Shown here: piece after piece, positions 1 through 8,755 of the stretch
How positions within the stretch are numbered: position 1 is the first letter of the stretch
Layout: each line of letters opens with the position of its first letter
DNA from: JAVBJN01 sp031546985
GTDB taxonomy: Bacteria; Bacteroidota; Bacteroidia; Chitinophagales; Chitinophagaceae
DNA length: 64,000 nt
Direction: 5' to 3'
NCBI GenBank assembly: GCA_031546985.1
Contig: JAVBJN010000017.1
Location: 40,879-104,878 of the forward strand
Program-made: the position numbers and the translations under genes
Notes under the pieces: generated by a model
Database searches by the model: none
Seen by the model: only the letters and a program-made list of their open reading frames with translations
What the model was told of the DNA's origin: nothing

Positions 1-221
1 CCGCGCTGTTTTAGTTGTTGTTGCAACAATGCATATTCTTCCTTTAAATCCGGCGTGCCGAGGTATACCGCCAGGTTTAATGGCACAGTAAAACTGTCTT
101 TCTGCAACGTTACTTTATTGGGCTGCGGCACTACAGCAATATCCTGCGCTTTAACAGAGCAGCACATTAAACTCCAACATATTGCGGGAAGCGCCACCCG
201 TTTAACCAGCGTGGATATCAT
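1..221 (-). CDS. Beta-N-acetylhexosaminidase-like (GH20), N-terminal fragment
   Basis: Only the first 73 codons are inside the window; the gene continues past base 1. The ATG lies at 221-219. The product starts with a basic, hydrophobic signal peptide ending near VKA-QD, then a segment with VVPQPNKVTLQ, which is how the small alpha/beta domain (GH20b) ahead of many family-20 hexosaminidase barrels begins. By family knowledge such enzymes cut terminal N-acetylhexosamines from chitin fragments or glycans in the periplasm or at the surface. The catalytic Asp-Glu pair is outside the window, so the assignment rests on this short N-terminal signature only. Confidence 0.55.
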   Translation of the reverse strand, partial: MISTLVKRVALPAICWSLMCCSVKAQDIAVVPQPNKVTLQKDSFTVPLNLAVYLGTPDLKEEYALLQQQLKQR

Positions 222-249
222 AACTTAAAGGTTTAAGGCAAGAAGCATG

Positions 250-609
250 TTATTTATGTTCCGGATTCCAGGTATCGAACAGGATCTGCAAATATTTATT
301 CTCTTCTTTGGTAATGATACTATCGGCCTTCACCAGTTTTACCGCAAAATCGAGCATACTGTTGCGCTCTTCGAGTGTAGAGTCGGAGTAGAAATCGTCC
401 ATCATGTGCATAAAATGCGATTCGTACTCATCGTATGTGAGGCTGCTGATGGTTTCCATTTGCTTGTCCAGGCTTATATCGAACGGAAACTCCTTTTGAA
501 GGTATTCCTTTATGATGAGGTCTTCTTCTATGCTAAATCTTCTGTCTACTGCAGACAGGATCATTAAAATATGGTACCCTGCAATGGTTTTATTATTCCT
601 GTTTTTCAT
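250..609 (-). CDS. TerB-like small helical protein
   Basis: A 119-residue soluble protein with no signal peptide. Two similar helical segments stand out: residues ~10-38 (GYHILMILSAVDRRFSIEED) and ~85-112 (AVKLVKADSIITKEENKYLQ). Each carries an acidic turn (AVDRRFSIEE, KADSIITKEE), the layout of TerB/tellurite-resistance-like domains. Such domains are mostly all-alpha, and their exact role is unknown. It ends 28 bases downstream of the hexosaminidase start and could be the first gene of a short operon with it. Function is not deducible beyond the fold guess. Confidence 0.6.
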   Translation of the reverse strand: MKNRNNKTIAGYHILMILSAVDRRFSIEEDLIIKEYLQKEFPFDISLDKQMETISSLTYDEYESHFMHMMDDFYSDSTLEERNSMLDFAVKLVKADSIITKEENKYLQILFDTWNPEHK

Positions 610-736
610 ATTGGCTATTTTAAGGCTTAACTTTATTACAACATTTTTTTGCTGACCTTTCAGTCTGGTTGGCGGCTCTAAAATACTTTTTTAGCGCTAT
701 ATCTATACATTAAGACCACTACAGAAAATATCTTTT

Positions 737-1531
737 ATGACAATTAAGGCTATCGAACACAACAAAGCCATACAACTGCACCTTACGCCTTCTAAAACGC
801 TTACCCATCAACTGGCCGACGATTGGTTTGAGTGGTTCTTTCCGGCTACCGAAAAAGCCGTTACGCCCTGCCTGACCCAGCTGGAGACATTACTGGAACC
901 TATGTACCCTGGCAACCCGGAGCAGATTGCCTTACTCATTGGCAATATCTCCAACAAACTGCAACGGGTATATGACGATCTGCTGCAGGATGCAGCTTTT
1001 TTTCTGCAAAACGACCCTGCATCGCAATCACTGGCAGAGATTATACTAACCTACCCCGGTTTTTACGCCATATTCTGCTACCGTATTGCACATGTGCTTT
1101 ACAGCGAAGAGATTGGCCTGCTGCCCCGCATGATCAGCGAATACGCGCATGGCAAAACGGGCATAGATATACACCCCGGCGCAGAGATCGACTCTCCGTT
1201 TTTTATAGACCACGGTACAGGTATTGTTATTGGCCAGACCTGTGTGATTGGCAAAAACGTGCAAATCTACCAGGGGGTAACGCTAGGCGCATTATCGGTG
1301 AAGAAAGCCGAAGCCAATACCAAGCGGCACCCCACTATTGAAGATAATGTAGTGCTGTATGCAGGATCGTGCATCCTGGGTGGGCAAACCACTGTGGGGC
1401 ACGACAGTATTATAGGCGGTAACTGCTGGCTTACCGAAAGTGTAGCGCCATATTCGGTAGCCTACCACAAAAGCCAGATTGTAGTGCGCGGAAAACAGCC
1501 GTTTCCCGAACCTTTAAATTTTGTAATTTAA
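737..1531 (+). CDS. cysE: Serine O-acetyltransferase
   Basis: Makes O-acetylserine from serine and acetyl-CoA, the carbon acceptor for cysteine synthesis. The 264-residue protein has a helical N-terminal part (1-~130) and a left-handed beta-helix of hexapeptide repeats (~145-250). Visible motifs are IDIHPGAEI, the catalytic-region FFIDHGTGIVIG and the acetyl-CoA region VTLGALS...KRHPTIEDNVVLYAG. It resembles the EpsC/SAT group seen in Bacteroidota. It sits 26 bases ahead of cysK on the same strand, so the two probably form one operon and could form the cysteine synthase complex. Start is the ATG at 737, after a 127-base AT-rich gap without a clear consensus promoter. Confidence 0.93.
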   Translation: MTIKAIEHNKAIQLHLTPSKTLTHQLADDWFEWFFPATEKAVTPCLTQLETLLEPMYPGNPEQIALLIGNISNKLQRVYDDLLQDAAFFLQNDPASQSLAEIILTYPGFYAIFCYRIAHVLYSEEIGLLPRMISEYAHGKTGIDIHPGAEIDSPFFIDHGTGIVIGQTCVIGKNVQIYQGVTLGALSVKKAEANTKRHPTIEDNVVLYAGSCILGGQTTVGHDSIIGGNCWLTESVAPYSVAYHKSQIVVRGKQPFPEPLNFVI

Positions 1532-1557
1532 TAGAACATAAACTAAACCACCCGAAC

Positions 1558-2472
1558 ATGAAGGCCCAAAACATATTAGAAACCATCGGCAATACGCCGC
1601 ATGTTAAAATCAATAAACTTTTTGGCGATGGCCACGAAGTGTGGATCAAACTGGAAAGATCGAATCCCGGCGGCAGCATTAAAGACAGGATTGCGCTGAG
1701 CATGATTGAAGATGCAGAGCAGAAAGGGCTCTTAAAGCCGGGATCGGTTATTATTGAGCCTACCTCCGGCAATACCGGCATTGGTCTGGCTATGGTGGCC
1801 GCTGTAAAAGGCTATCGCCTGATACTGGTAATGCCCGACTCTATGAGTATTGAACGCCGCCGCATTATGAAGGCTTATGGTGCCGAATTTGTGCTTACGC
1901 CCCGCGAAAAAGGCATGAAAGGTGCAATCGAAAAAGCTGGAGAACTTATTGCAGAAACACCAAACTCCTGGATGCCGCAGCAGTTTGAAAATGCCGCCAA
2001 CACCGCGGTACACATCAAGACTACAGCAGAAGAAATTATCAAAGACTTTCCCGAAGGGATAGACTACCTCATTACCGGTGTGGGTACCGGCGGCCACATT
2101 ACCGGTGTAGGTCAGGTGCTGAAAAAGAAGTTTGGTACCAAAATTATTGCAGTGGAGCCTACACTCTCTCCGGTGCTGAGCGGCGGCCAACCCTCGCCCC
2201 ACCCCTTGCAAGGTATAGGCGCGGGCTTTATTCCCTCCATTATGGATATGACGCTGCTGGATGGTATTGTGCAGGTAGATAAAGACGAGGCGTATGATTA
2301 CGCCATTCGTGCAGGTAAAGAAGAAGGTATTTTTATGGGCGTATCCAGCGGCGCTACACTGGCAGCCATTGCCAAAAAACTGGGCGATATTCCTGCTGGC
2401 AGCCGCATACTGGGCTTTAACTACGATACCGGTGAGCGTTACCTGAGCATTGATGGATTGTTTGAGGCATAA
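1558..2472 (+). CDS. cysK: Cysteine synthase A (O-acetylserine sulfhydrylase), copy 1
   Basis: PLP enzyme of 304 residues joining O-acetylserine and sulfide to give cysteine. Seen directly: the PLP-lysine motif NPGGSIKDRIAL (~36-47), the substrate loop PTSGNTGIGLAM (~69-80), and the phosphate-binding GVGTGGHITGVG (~177-188). Length and start fit the family. It is the second gene of the cysE-cysK pair and is closed by a strong shared terminator with the convergent alanine dehydrogenase gene. A clear paralogue lies at 50823-51734 in the sulfate assimilation operon, with near-identical spacing of motifs. Confidence 0.95.
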   Translation: MKAQNILETIGNTPHVKINKLFGDGHEVWIKLERSNPGGSIKDRIALSMIEDAEQKGLLKPGSVIIEPTSGNTGIGLAMVAAVKGYRLILVMPDSMSIERRRIMKAYGAEFVLTPREKGMKGAIEKAGELIAETPNSWMPQQFENAANTAVHIKTTAEEIIKDFPEGIDYLITGVGTGGHITGVGQVLKKKFGTKIIAVEPTLSPVLSGGQPSPHPLQGIGAGFIPSIMDMTLLDGIVQVDKDEAYDYAIRAGKEEGIFMGVSSGATLAAIAKKLGDIPAGSRILGFNYDTGERYLSIDGLFEA

Positions 2473-2522
2473 ACAAACCAGTAGCTTGCAGCTAGTAGCT
2501 GGTTACGCTACATGAATACATT

Positions 2523-2560
2523 AAAAAAGAGGCAGACTTTAAAGGTCTGCCTCTTTTTTT
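2523..2560. terminator. Bidirectional intrinsic terminator between cysK and ald
   Basis: Perfect inverted repeat: AAAAAAGAGGCAGAC at 2523-2537 and GTCTGCCTCTTTTTT at 2545-2559, with a 7-base loop. There is a T run on either strand. It separates the convergent cysK and ald genes and reaches the ald stop codon. Confidence 0.9.
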
Positions 2561-3776
2561 AGCTCTGTGCTGCCATAAGCAACTCCAGATCGGTAAACTT
2601 AAGGTTGAATTTTTTGCTAATAGCCATATTGGTAAAATGACCTTTAAACATGTACACTCCTTTGCGCACGCCCGGGCGCGACCACATGAGGTTTTCCCAG
2701 CCACCGAGATCGGCGGCCTGGCGTAGGATGGGCATGAGAATATTGCTGATCGCACGCGATGCCGTACGTGGCACGCCCGATGGTATATTGGGCACGCAAT
2801 AGTGAATTACATCGTATTTCTTATACACCGGATCCTGGTGGCTGGTAATTTTAGAGGTTTCAAAACAACCACCGCGGTCAATGCTTACATCCATGATAAT
2901 GCTACCGGCTTTCATATGGCTTACCATTTCTTCGGTAACCACCACCGGGGTAATCCCGTTCTGTGGCTTCAACGCGCCTACGGCTACATCGGCATCTATC
3001 AGTTCTTCTGCCAGGGTGTTGGGTTCTATCACGGAGGTGTAGCAACGGGTACCAATATTGTTTTGCAGACGCATAAGGCGGTATATACTGTTGTCGAAGA
3101 TCTTAACACTGGCACCTAAGCCAATCGCCGTACGGGCTGCAAACTCACCTACCACACCAGCACCCAGGATAACCACCTTGGCAGGCGGCACACCGGTAAT
3201 ACCACCCAGCAAAATACCTTTGCCCAGGTTGTTGTAGCTGAGGTATTGGGCCGCGGTAAGAATAGCATAGTTACCCGCTATCTCACTCATAGAGCGCACA
3301 ATGGGGTAAGTACCTGAGTCGTCTTTAATAGATTCAAACGCGAGGGCTATTACTTTTTTCTGCTGCAGTGCCAGCAGAGTTTCTTTCTTTAAAGTAGGCA
3401 GGTGTATGGGCGAGAGAATAACCTGGTTGGGTTTAAGCAGGTTCACCTCATCATCTGAAATGGGTGCGCTCTTTACCAGTATCTCTGCACTGTACACTTC
3501 TGTTCTGTCGTATGCAATACGGGCACCGGCCTCGGAGTAATCGGTATCGAAATAAGAACTACCCTCTCCTGCCTTATGCTCTACCACTACCTCATGCCCG
3601 TTATTGACCAGCACCGCCACACTCTCGGGAGTAAGGGCAATGCGGTTTTCCTGGAATAAATATTCGCGGGGAATGCCAATAAACAAACGCTGTTTTTTAG
3701 GAAGAATATCCAATGTCTCTTCCAGCGGAAGATAAGAGAATGAACCTAGTAAGGAGGGTTGAGGTTTTTGGGCCAT
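2559..3776 (-). CDS. ald: Alanine dehydrogenase
   Basis: NAD-dependent interconversion of alanine and pyruvate plus ammonia. The 405-residue protein starts with an extra ~30 residues before the family start GIPREYLFQENRIALTPESV, which holds the substrate-binding Arg. It then has the catalytic-region HLPTLKKE, the Rossmann NAD site VVILGAGVVGEFAA (~200-215) and DVSIDRGGCFETS (~300). AlaDH/PNT-family enzymes are usually ~370 residues, so the N-terminal tail is a lineage extension. The gene ends in the shared terminator at 2523-2560. The MBL-fold gene follows upstream on the same strand with a 12-base gap, so co-transcription is likely. Confidence 0.88.
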   Translation of the reverse strand: MAQKPQPSLLGSFSYLPLEETLDILPKKQRLFIGIPREYLFQENRIALTPESVAVLVNNGHEVVVEHKAGEGSSYFDTDYSEAGARIAYDRTEVYSAEILVKSAPISDDEVNLLKPNQVILSPIHLPTLKKETLLALQQKKVIALAFESIKDDSGTYPIVRSMSEIAGNYAILTAAQYLSYNNLGKGILLGGITGVPPAKVVILGAGVVGEFAARTAIGLGASVKIFDNSIYRLMRLQNNIGTRCYTSVIEPNTLAEELIDADVAVGALKPQNGITPVVVTEEMVSHMKAGSIIMDVSIDRGGCFETSKITSHQDPVYKKYDVIHYCVPNIPSGVPRTASRAISNILMPILRQAADLGGWENLMWSRPGVRKGVYMFKGHFTNMAISKKFNLKFTDLELLMAAQS

Positions 3777-3788
3777 TGGGTATCAATT

Positions 3789-4562
3789 TTAAAAAGTATC
3801 TGCAATTTCTATGCTCAAACGGTCGTGCGCCAGGTTTATACCTGCCGGCAACTGTTCGTCTACCTCGGCATGGAGGCCTAACTGGTGACTGATGTGGGTA
3901 AAATAGGTTTGCCGGGCGTTGCTTTCCTGCGCCACTGCTATGGCTTCTTCCAGCGTAAAATGGGAAATATGCTTTTCATGCCGCAATGCATTCAGCACCA
4001 GAACGTCTACACCTTTAATCTTCTGCATTTCTTCGGGCTCAATATGATTTGCATCTGTAATATATGCAAAGTTACCGATTCTGAAACCCAGAACGGGCAA
4101 CTTATAATGCATAACCCGGATGGGTATAACGGGTACACCAGCCACTTCAAACGGATCAAGGCTTATGGTATGCAGGTTTATTTGCGGTATGCCGGGGTAA
4201 TGAAACCCGTTGAACACATATTCAAACTCCCGCTTCAGCTGTGCCTGACTGTCTTCGGTGGCATACAAATCCATAGCTTTATTCATATGGTAATTGTAAG
4301 CCCGCACATCGTCGAGCCCGGCCACATGGTCTTTATGAGAGTGGGTAATAAGAATGCCATCCAGGCGCATCACCCGGTTTTCGAGCATCTGGTTTCTGAA
4401 ATCGGGACCGGTATCAATGACAAACACTTTACCCTTTACTTCGATAAGTACAGAGGATCGGTAGCGTTTATCCCTTTGGTCTGGCGACTGGCACACCTTG
4501 CATTCGCAGGTAATCATGGGCACGCCCTGGGATGTGCCCGTACCTAAAAAAGTGATTTTCAA
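3789..4562 (-). CDS. MBL-fold metallo-hydrolase, PhnP-like
   Basis: Cytosolic metallo-beta-lactamase-fold phosphoesterase-like protein. I place the start at a TTG (4562-4560), because this gives LKITFLGTGTSQGVP, the usual beginning of the family. An upstream ATG would give ~15 extra non-family residues and overlap the previous gene more. Seen: a CECKVC zinc-knuckle-like motif near residue 25, the metal motif THSHKDHVAGLDD (HxHxDH), FVIDTGPDF and further metal ligands in ITDANHI. By family knowledge relatives cleave cyclic phosphodiesters; the substrate here is unknown. It directly abuts the 107-aa gene upstream, consistent with translational coupling. Confidence 0.8.
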   Translation of the reverse strand: MKITFLGTGTSQGVPMITCECKVCQSPDQRDKRYRSSVLIEVKGKVFVIDTGPDFRNQMLENRVMRLDGILITHSHKDHVAGLDDVRAYNYHMNKAMDLYATEDSQAQLKREFEYVFNGFHYPGIPQINLHTISLDPFEVAGVPVIPIRVMHYKLPVLGFRIGNFAYITDANHIEPEEMQKIKGVDVLVLNALRHEKHISHFTLEEAIAVAQESNARQTYFTHISHQLGLHAEVDEQLPAGINLAHDRLSIEIADTF

Positions 4563-4563
4563 A

Positions 4564-4887
4564 TTAAGCTTCAGTTTCTTCGCTGTTAGATAATGGTTCA
4601 GTTTCATCATCTGCATCCGCAGCCACACCAGCCATAATTGCTTTATAAAACTTCAACCCCTCGCCACTAAAGGCCTCTTCGGACACTTTTATGGATGGGA
4701 TGATCTCTATCAAAGCATTGATACGCCCTTCAATATTCAGAAATTTATTGACTACCACCACTTTTTTATGCTCCAGCAGGCAGTAACCTGAATTGAAGTT
4801 ACCCTTCTCGTAACGCAGGATATACCCTGCTTCCTCAAAAATCTGTTCCACCTTCTTTAGGGTGTTTGGTGTATATTTGAAATTCAT
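4564..4887 (-). CDS. Conserved hypothetical small protein
   Basis: A 107-residue soluble protein, start MNFKYTPNTLKKVEQIFEE. The body alternates helix and strand (GYILRYEKGNFNSGYCLLEHKKVVVVNKFLNIEGR) and ends in a strongly acidic tail rich in Glu, Asp and Ser. I do not recognise a named family. It is upstream of and adjacent to the MBL-fold gene and divergent from the barrel gene at 4902, with only 14 bases between the two start codons. The link to the hydrolase is by position only. Confidence 0.7.
   Translation of the reverse strand: MNFKYTPNTLKKVEQIFEEAGYILRYEKGNFNSGYCLLEHKKVVVVNKFLNIEGRINALIEIIPSIKVSEEAFSGEGLKFYKAIMAGVAADADDETEPLSNSEETEA
4872..4879 (+). promoter_or_regulatory. -7 element TATATTTG ahead of the barrel gene
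   Basis: Exact match to the Bacteroidota -7 consensus TAnnTTTG, 22 bases before the ATG at 4902. It lies inside the start of the divergent 107-aa gene. No clear TTTG sits at the expected -33 position. Confidence 0.4.
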
Positions 4888-4901
4888 TTTCCGAAAAAAT
4901 T

Positions 4902-5588
4902 ATGAAACGTATAACGGTTAAAATTAGCAAATTGGTGGGAATTGCAGCGGTGATCCTTTCCTCTTTGCTGGGCACGAATGCAAAAGCACAGGAACACAGG
5001 GGTTACGCCGACTCAGATGACCGTACTTTCTTTGGTGGCGTGGTAGTGGGCGCGTCTTTTTGCCAGGTAGACGGCGACAACTTTGCCGGTTACCACAAAG
5101 TAGGCTTTAACGGCGGTGGTGTAATGTACGTAAGACTGGTAGATATGCTGGCTTTTAGTACCGAACTGTTATATGTACAAAAAGGTAGCCGTGCCGCGCC
5201 CAAGCAATTGCCGCAGGTAATTATGGCCAGCGGGCAAACGATTTACAAATACGATATTAACCTGCAGTATGTAGAAATTCCGTTAATGCTCAACTATTTT
5301 GACAAACGCAACTCCAACTTTGGTGCAGGTTTCGCCTACGCCCGTCTGCTCAACTCTTCTGAAAAAGCAACGCTGGGTAATGGTGTGGTAATAGAAAACA
5401 CCAAACCATTCCGTCAAAACGATTTCACTTTTGTATTGAATGGTAACCTTTGCCTCTACAAAGGCCTGTTTGCCAATATCCGCTTCCAGTATTCTATTGT
5501 GCCCATCAAAAAAGATTACGATCCTATGATTGGCCGCGCAGAGCAATACAACAACCAGTGGACGGTAAGACTTGGCTACATGTTTTAA
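4902..5588 (+). CDS. PorT-like outer-membrane beta-barrel protein
   Basis: A 228-residue protein with a signal peptide (basic start, hydrophobic run, cleavage after NAKA). The alternating strands are typical of the small eight-stranded OmpA/PorT-like barrels abundant in Bacteroidota. Visible strands include FFGGVVVGASFCQV, GFNGGGVMYVRLVD, YVEIPLMLNYF and the C-terminal WTVRLGYMF, ending in Phe as outer-membrane proteins do. The location is therefore probably the outer membrane. No ligand can be inferred. It is a single gene followed by its own terminator at 5617-5644. Confidence 0.75.
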   Translation: MKRITVKISKLVGIAAVILSSLLGTNAKAQEHRGYADSDDRTFFGGVVVGASFCQVDGDNFAGYHKVGFNGGGVMYVRLVDMLAFSTELLYVQKGSRAAPKQLPQVIMASGQTIYKYDINLQYVEIPLMLNYFDKRNSNFGAGFAYARLLNSSEKATLGNGVVIENTKPFRQNDFTFVLNGNLCLYKGLFANIRFQYSIVPIKKDYDPMIGRAEQYNNQWTVRLGYMF

Positions 5589-5616
5589 TACGCTATTATT
5601 GGCGCTAACCAATATT

Positions 5617-5644
5617 AATCCCTCACGGTGTTTCGTGGGGGATT
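5617..5644 (+). terminator. Intrinsic terminator after the barrel gene
   Basis: Stem AATCCCTCACG (5617-5627) with CGTGGGGGATT (5634-5644), one G-U pair, a 6-base loop, followed by GTTTATTT. Confidence 0.75.
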
Positions 5645-5770
5645 GTTTATTTACGGGCTACCTGCATCGTCTTTGTCAGCTTAATATGTATGCGGCGCTG
5701 CAAAAAAACATCCCACAAAAAAATCTGCAATTCGCTCATTCCCCAATCCGCTAATCTGTATTTTTAAGGC

Positions 5771-7502
5771 ATGATCGCGAAAAAATGGCTGGCTTGTATG
5801 GCCACCGCTACCCTGCTGACTGCGGCACACGCCCAGCAACCCATTACCCGGTTTGAATCTTCGAAAGGATTGGAAACAGTGACTTATGAAGAAGGCATGG
5901 CCTTTTTTAAACAACTGGCGGCATCAGCACCGGGCAAGCTGCGTATAGATAGTATGGGCCAGGACGATAACGGCTACCCCATTCACCTGATCTCGTGCAG
6001 CAATACCGGCACTTTCGATTTTGCGCAAGCCCACCACGAGGGTAAAACTGTGCTGCTTATCATGAACGCCATTCACCCCGGCGAGCCCGATGGTGTAGAT
6101 GCCTGCCAGCTGCTCCTGCGCAATTGGCTTGCCGGGCAATACCCAATGCCCGATAATGTGGTGCTGGGCATTATTCCGTTTTACAACATCAGCGGCGCGC
6201 TGGAACGCAACAGCCATACCCGCGCCAACCAGAACGGGCCTGCGAGCTACGGCTTTAGGGGCAATGGGCAAAACCTGGATCTGAACCGCGATTTTATCAA
6301 AGCCGATAGCCGCAATGCCTTTGCGTTTATGCGCATTTATCAAACCGTAGATCCCGATGTGTTGGTAGATACCCATGTAAGCAACGGCGCCGATTACCAG
6401 CATGTGATGACGCTGCTTACTACTCTATACCAAAAGCTGGGCCCGCAGCAAGGCCGGTTTCTGCACAAGCAGATGGAACCTGCGCTCTACAGCGGCATGA
6501 AACAAAAAGGATACGACCTGGTGCCTTATGTAAATGTTTGGGGCAGTATACCCGACAGTGGCTGGACGGCTTTTTACGATATGGCCCGTTTCTCATCGGG
6601 CTACTAACACCTTTGGGTTTGTTACCGAAACGCATATGCTCAAGCCTTTTGCCCAGCGGGTAAAAGCTACGCAGGCCATGCTGGAGACCTTTATTGCCTA
6701 CAGCAGCACACAGGTGCAAAGCATACAGCAACAACGCCGGCAGGCGCAGGCAAAAGCCATGCAAGCCCAATGGTACCCCATAAACTGGAAAAACGATCCG
6801 GTACCTTACGAATGGATCAATTTTAAAGGCTACACAGCCGGGCATAAACCCAGTGATATATCCGGCCTGCCCCGATTGTATTACGACCGCACTAAACCAT
6901 TTGAAAAGCAGGTAAAACACTTCAATAGTTTTTATGCTTCGGATAGTGTGCGCATACCCAAATACTTTATTGTGCCTGCATCGTGGCGTAAGATAACCGA
7001 ACGGCTAGCTGCCAACCTGGTGCAATACACCACCCTGCAGCACGATAGCACCATTACGGTAGAAGCCTACACCATTGCGGGCTACGAAACCCGCCCTAAG
7101 CCTTACGAGGGGCATTACCTGCACTACAATATCCAGACCGATAGCCATACCGCCAGCATTACCTTTCATAAAGGCGATTGGCTGATCCCCACACGGCAAA
7201 AAGCGGTCAATTACCTGATGGAGACGCTGGAACCTAAAGCAGAAGATTCGTTCTTTGCCTGGGGCTTTTTGGATGCCATGCTGCAACAGAAAGAATATTT
7301 TTCGGATTATGTGTTTGAAGATACCGGGGCAGCGTGGTTAAAGCAGCACCCGGAGGTTAAAACCAAATTGGAACAACGCAAACAAACCGACAGTGGCTTT
7401 GCGAAAAACGCAGATGCGCAACTCGATTTTGTGTACCGCCAGTCGCCCTGGCTGGAGCCCAGCGCCATGCGTTACCCCATTTTCCGCATCATGGCCCGTT
7501 AA
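5771..7502 (+). pseudogene. M14-family zinc carboxypeptidase, frameshifted
   Basis: Two overlapping reading frames together make one secreted M14 peptidase of about 570 residues. Part one (5771-6607) has a signal peptide ending AHA-QQ, the zinc motif NAIHPGEPDG (HxxE), the Arg-containing LDLNRDFIK and the third zinc ligand in DTHVSNGADYQH. It stops at a TAA (6605-6607) just after RFSSGY. The next frame continues the same family from NTFGFVTETHMLKPF, which carries the catalytic Glu (TETHM), to the stop at 7500-7502. The shift is +1 (equivalent to a loss of 2, 5, 8 or 11 bases). As it stands the product lacks the catalytic Glu and the C-terminal half. Either a real mutation or a sequence error is possible. 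Confidence 0.8.
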
Positions 7503-7503
7503 T

Positions 7504-7536
7504 TTTGCCAAAATATTTAGCAAATTCGTACTTTTG
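7504..7536 (+). promoter_or_regulatory. Bacteroidota-type promoter for ruvB
   Basis: TTTG at 7504-7507, a 21-base spacer and TACTTTTG at 7529-7536, matching TTTG-N19(+/-2)-TAnnTTTG. The ruvB ATG is at 7544, so the transcript would have almost no 5' leader. Confidence 0.65.
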
Positions 7537-7543
7537 AAACAAC

Positions 7544-8587
7544 ATGAGCAATCCGTTGAATCCACATACCCGTCCCGACGAAGATAACCTGAACCCTACC
7601 GATAAGGACCTGGAGAATACGCTCCGGCCGGCCTATATCGACGATTTTTCGGGCCAGGAAAAACTGATTGAAAACCTTCAGATCTTTATCAAAGCAGCAT
7701 CTATGCGTGGCGAGGCGCTGGATCATATCCTGTTTCATGGCCCTCCGGGTTTGGGCAAAACCACCCTTTCGCGCATTGTGGCCAATGAACTGGGGGTAAA
7801 CATTAAGGAAACCTCCGGCCCCGTTATTGAAAAACCCGGCGATCTCGCTGGCCTGCTCACCAGCCTGGAGCCACGCGATGTATTGTTTATTGATGAGATA
7901 CACCGGTTAAGCACGGTGGTAGAAGAATACCTGTATGCGGCCATGGAAGATTTCCGCATTGATATTATGATCGATACCGGGCCCAGCGCACGCAGCATTC
8001 AGCTCTCGCTGCATCCGTTTACGCTGGTGGGCGCCACTACCCGCTCGGGTTTACTTACCGCGCCATTGCTGTCGAGGTTTGGTATTAAATCGCGCCTCGA
8101 ATATTATACGGCAGATGTGCTGCAACGCATTATTCAAAGGGCTGCAGGCCTGCTCAAAACGCCTATTACTTCTGAGGCGGCAATGGAAATATCGCGCCGC
8201 AGCCGGGGCACACCACGTATTGCCAATGGCTTGCTGCGCCGCATGCGCGATTTTGCACAGGTACTGGGCAATGGCACTATTGACCTGGGCATTTCGCAAC
8301 ACGGCCTTAAAGCACTTAATGTAGACGAAAACGGACTCGATGAAATGGATAACCGCATCCTGAGCGCTATTATAGAAAAGTTCAAGGGCGGCCCGGTGGG
8401 CATCAGCAATATTGGGATGACGGTAGGCGAAGAACCGGGTACTATTGAGGAAGTGTACGAACCTTTTCTCATACAGGAAGGTTACATCGTGCGTACACCA
8501 CGGGGCCGCGAGGCTACCGAAAAAGCATACATGCACCTGGGCAAAAGCAGGGGCGCTAATCCCGATTTCCCTAGTTTATTATTTTAA
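7544..8587 (+). CDS. ruvB: Holliday junction branch migration ATPase RuvB
   Basis: Hexameric AAA+ motor that drives branch migration of Holliday junctions with RuvA. The 347-residue protein starts with a short variable tail, then LRPAYIDDFSGQEK, Walker A GPPGLGKTTLS (~65-75), Walker B LFIDEIHRL (~115), sensor 1 GATTRSGLLTAPLLSRFGI with the arginine finger, and a C-terminal winged helix with GPVGISNIG and EPFLIQEGYI..TPRGR. Length and motif order are standard. ruvC lies 2.8 kb further on; ruvA is not in this window. It is transcribed alone from the promoter just upstream. Confidence 0.97.
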   Translation: MSNPLNPHTRPDEDNLNPTDKDLENTLRPAYIDDFSGQEKLIENLQIFIKAASMRGEALDHILFHGPPGLGKTTLSRIVANELGVNIKETSGPVIEKPGDLAGLLTSLEPRDVLFIDEIHRLSTVVEEYLYAAMEDFRIDIMIDTGPSARSIQLSLHPFTLVGATTRSGLLTAPLLSRFGIKSRLEYYTADVLQRIIQRAAGLLKTPITSEAAMEISRRSRGTPRIANGLLRRMRDFAQVLGNGTIDLGISQHGLKALNVDENGLDEMDNRILSAIIEKFKGGPVGISNIGMTVGEEPGTIEEVYEPFLIQEGYIVRTPRGREATEKAYMHLGKSRGANPDFPSLLF

Positions 8588-8599
8588 TACTGTTCTCAC

Positions 8600-8660
8600 G
8601 CAGCATGACAATGCTAAATGTCTGTCATGCTGCGCCGAGGTACGAGGATGCAGCATCTCT
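8600..8660. repeat. REP-like palindromic repeat unit
   Basis: Inverted repeat GCAGCATGACA (8600-8610) and TGTCATGCTGC (8623-8633), followed by GCCGAGGTACGAGGATGCAGCATCT-type sequence. It resembles the dispersed GTCATGCTGAGC...GAAGCATCT repeats I associate with Bacteroidota genomes. No T run follows, so it is not a normal terminator. Copy number cannot be judged from one window. Confidence 0.5.
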
Positions 8661-8687
8661 CCCTGTAAAACGATCTTCAACAAAAAG

Positions 8688-8713
8688 AAAGGTCTGGTAG
8701 ACACCAGACCTTT
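8688..8713 (-). terminator. Intrinsic terminator of the response regulator gene
   Basis: AAAGGTCTGG (8688-8697) pairs with CCAGACCTTT (8704-8713), loop of 6. On the minus strand the stem is followed by CTTTTTG, so it best serves the gene ending at 8756. It could also stop ruvB transcripts. Confidence 0.75.
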
Positions 8714-8755
8714 ATACCCACTAAACTGTAACTAATAATTGCGAGAAAAACTATG

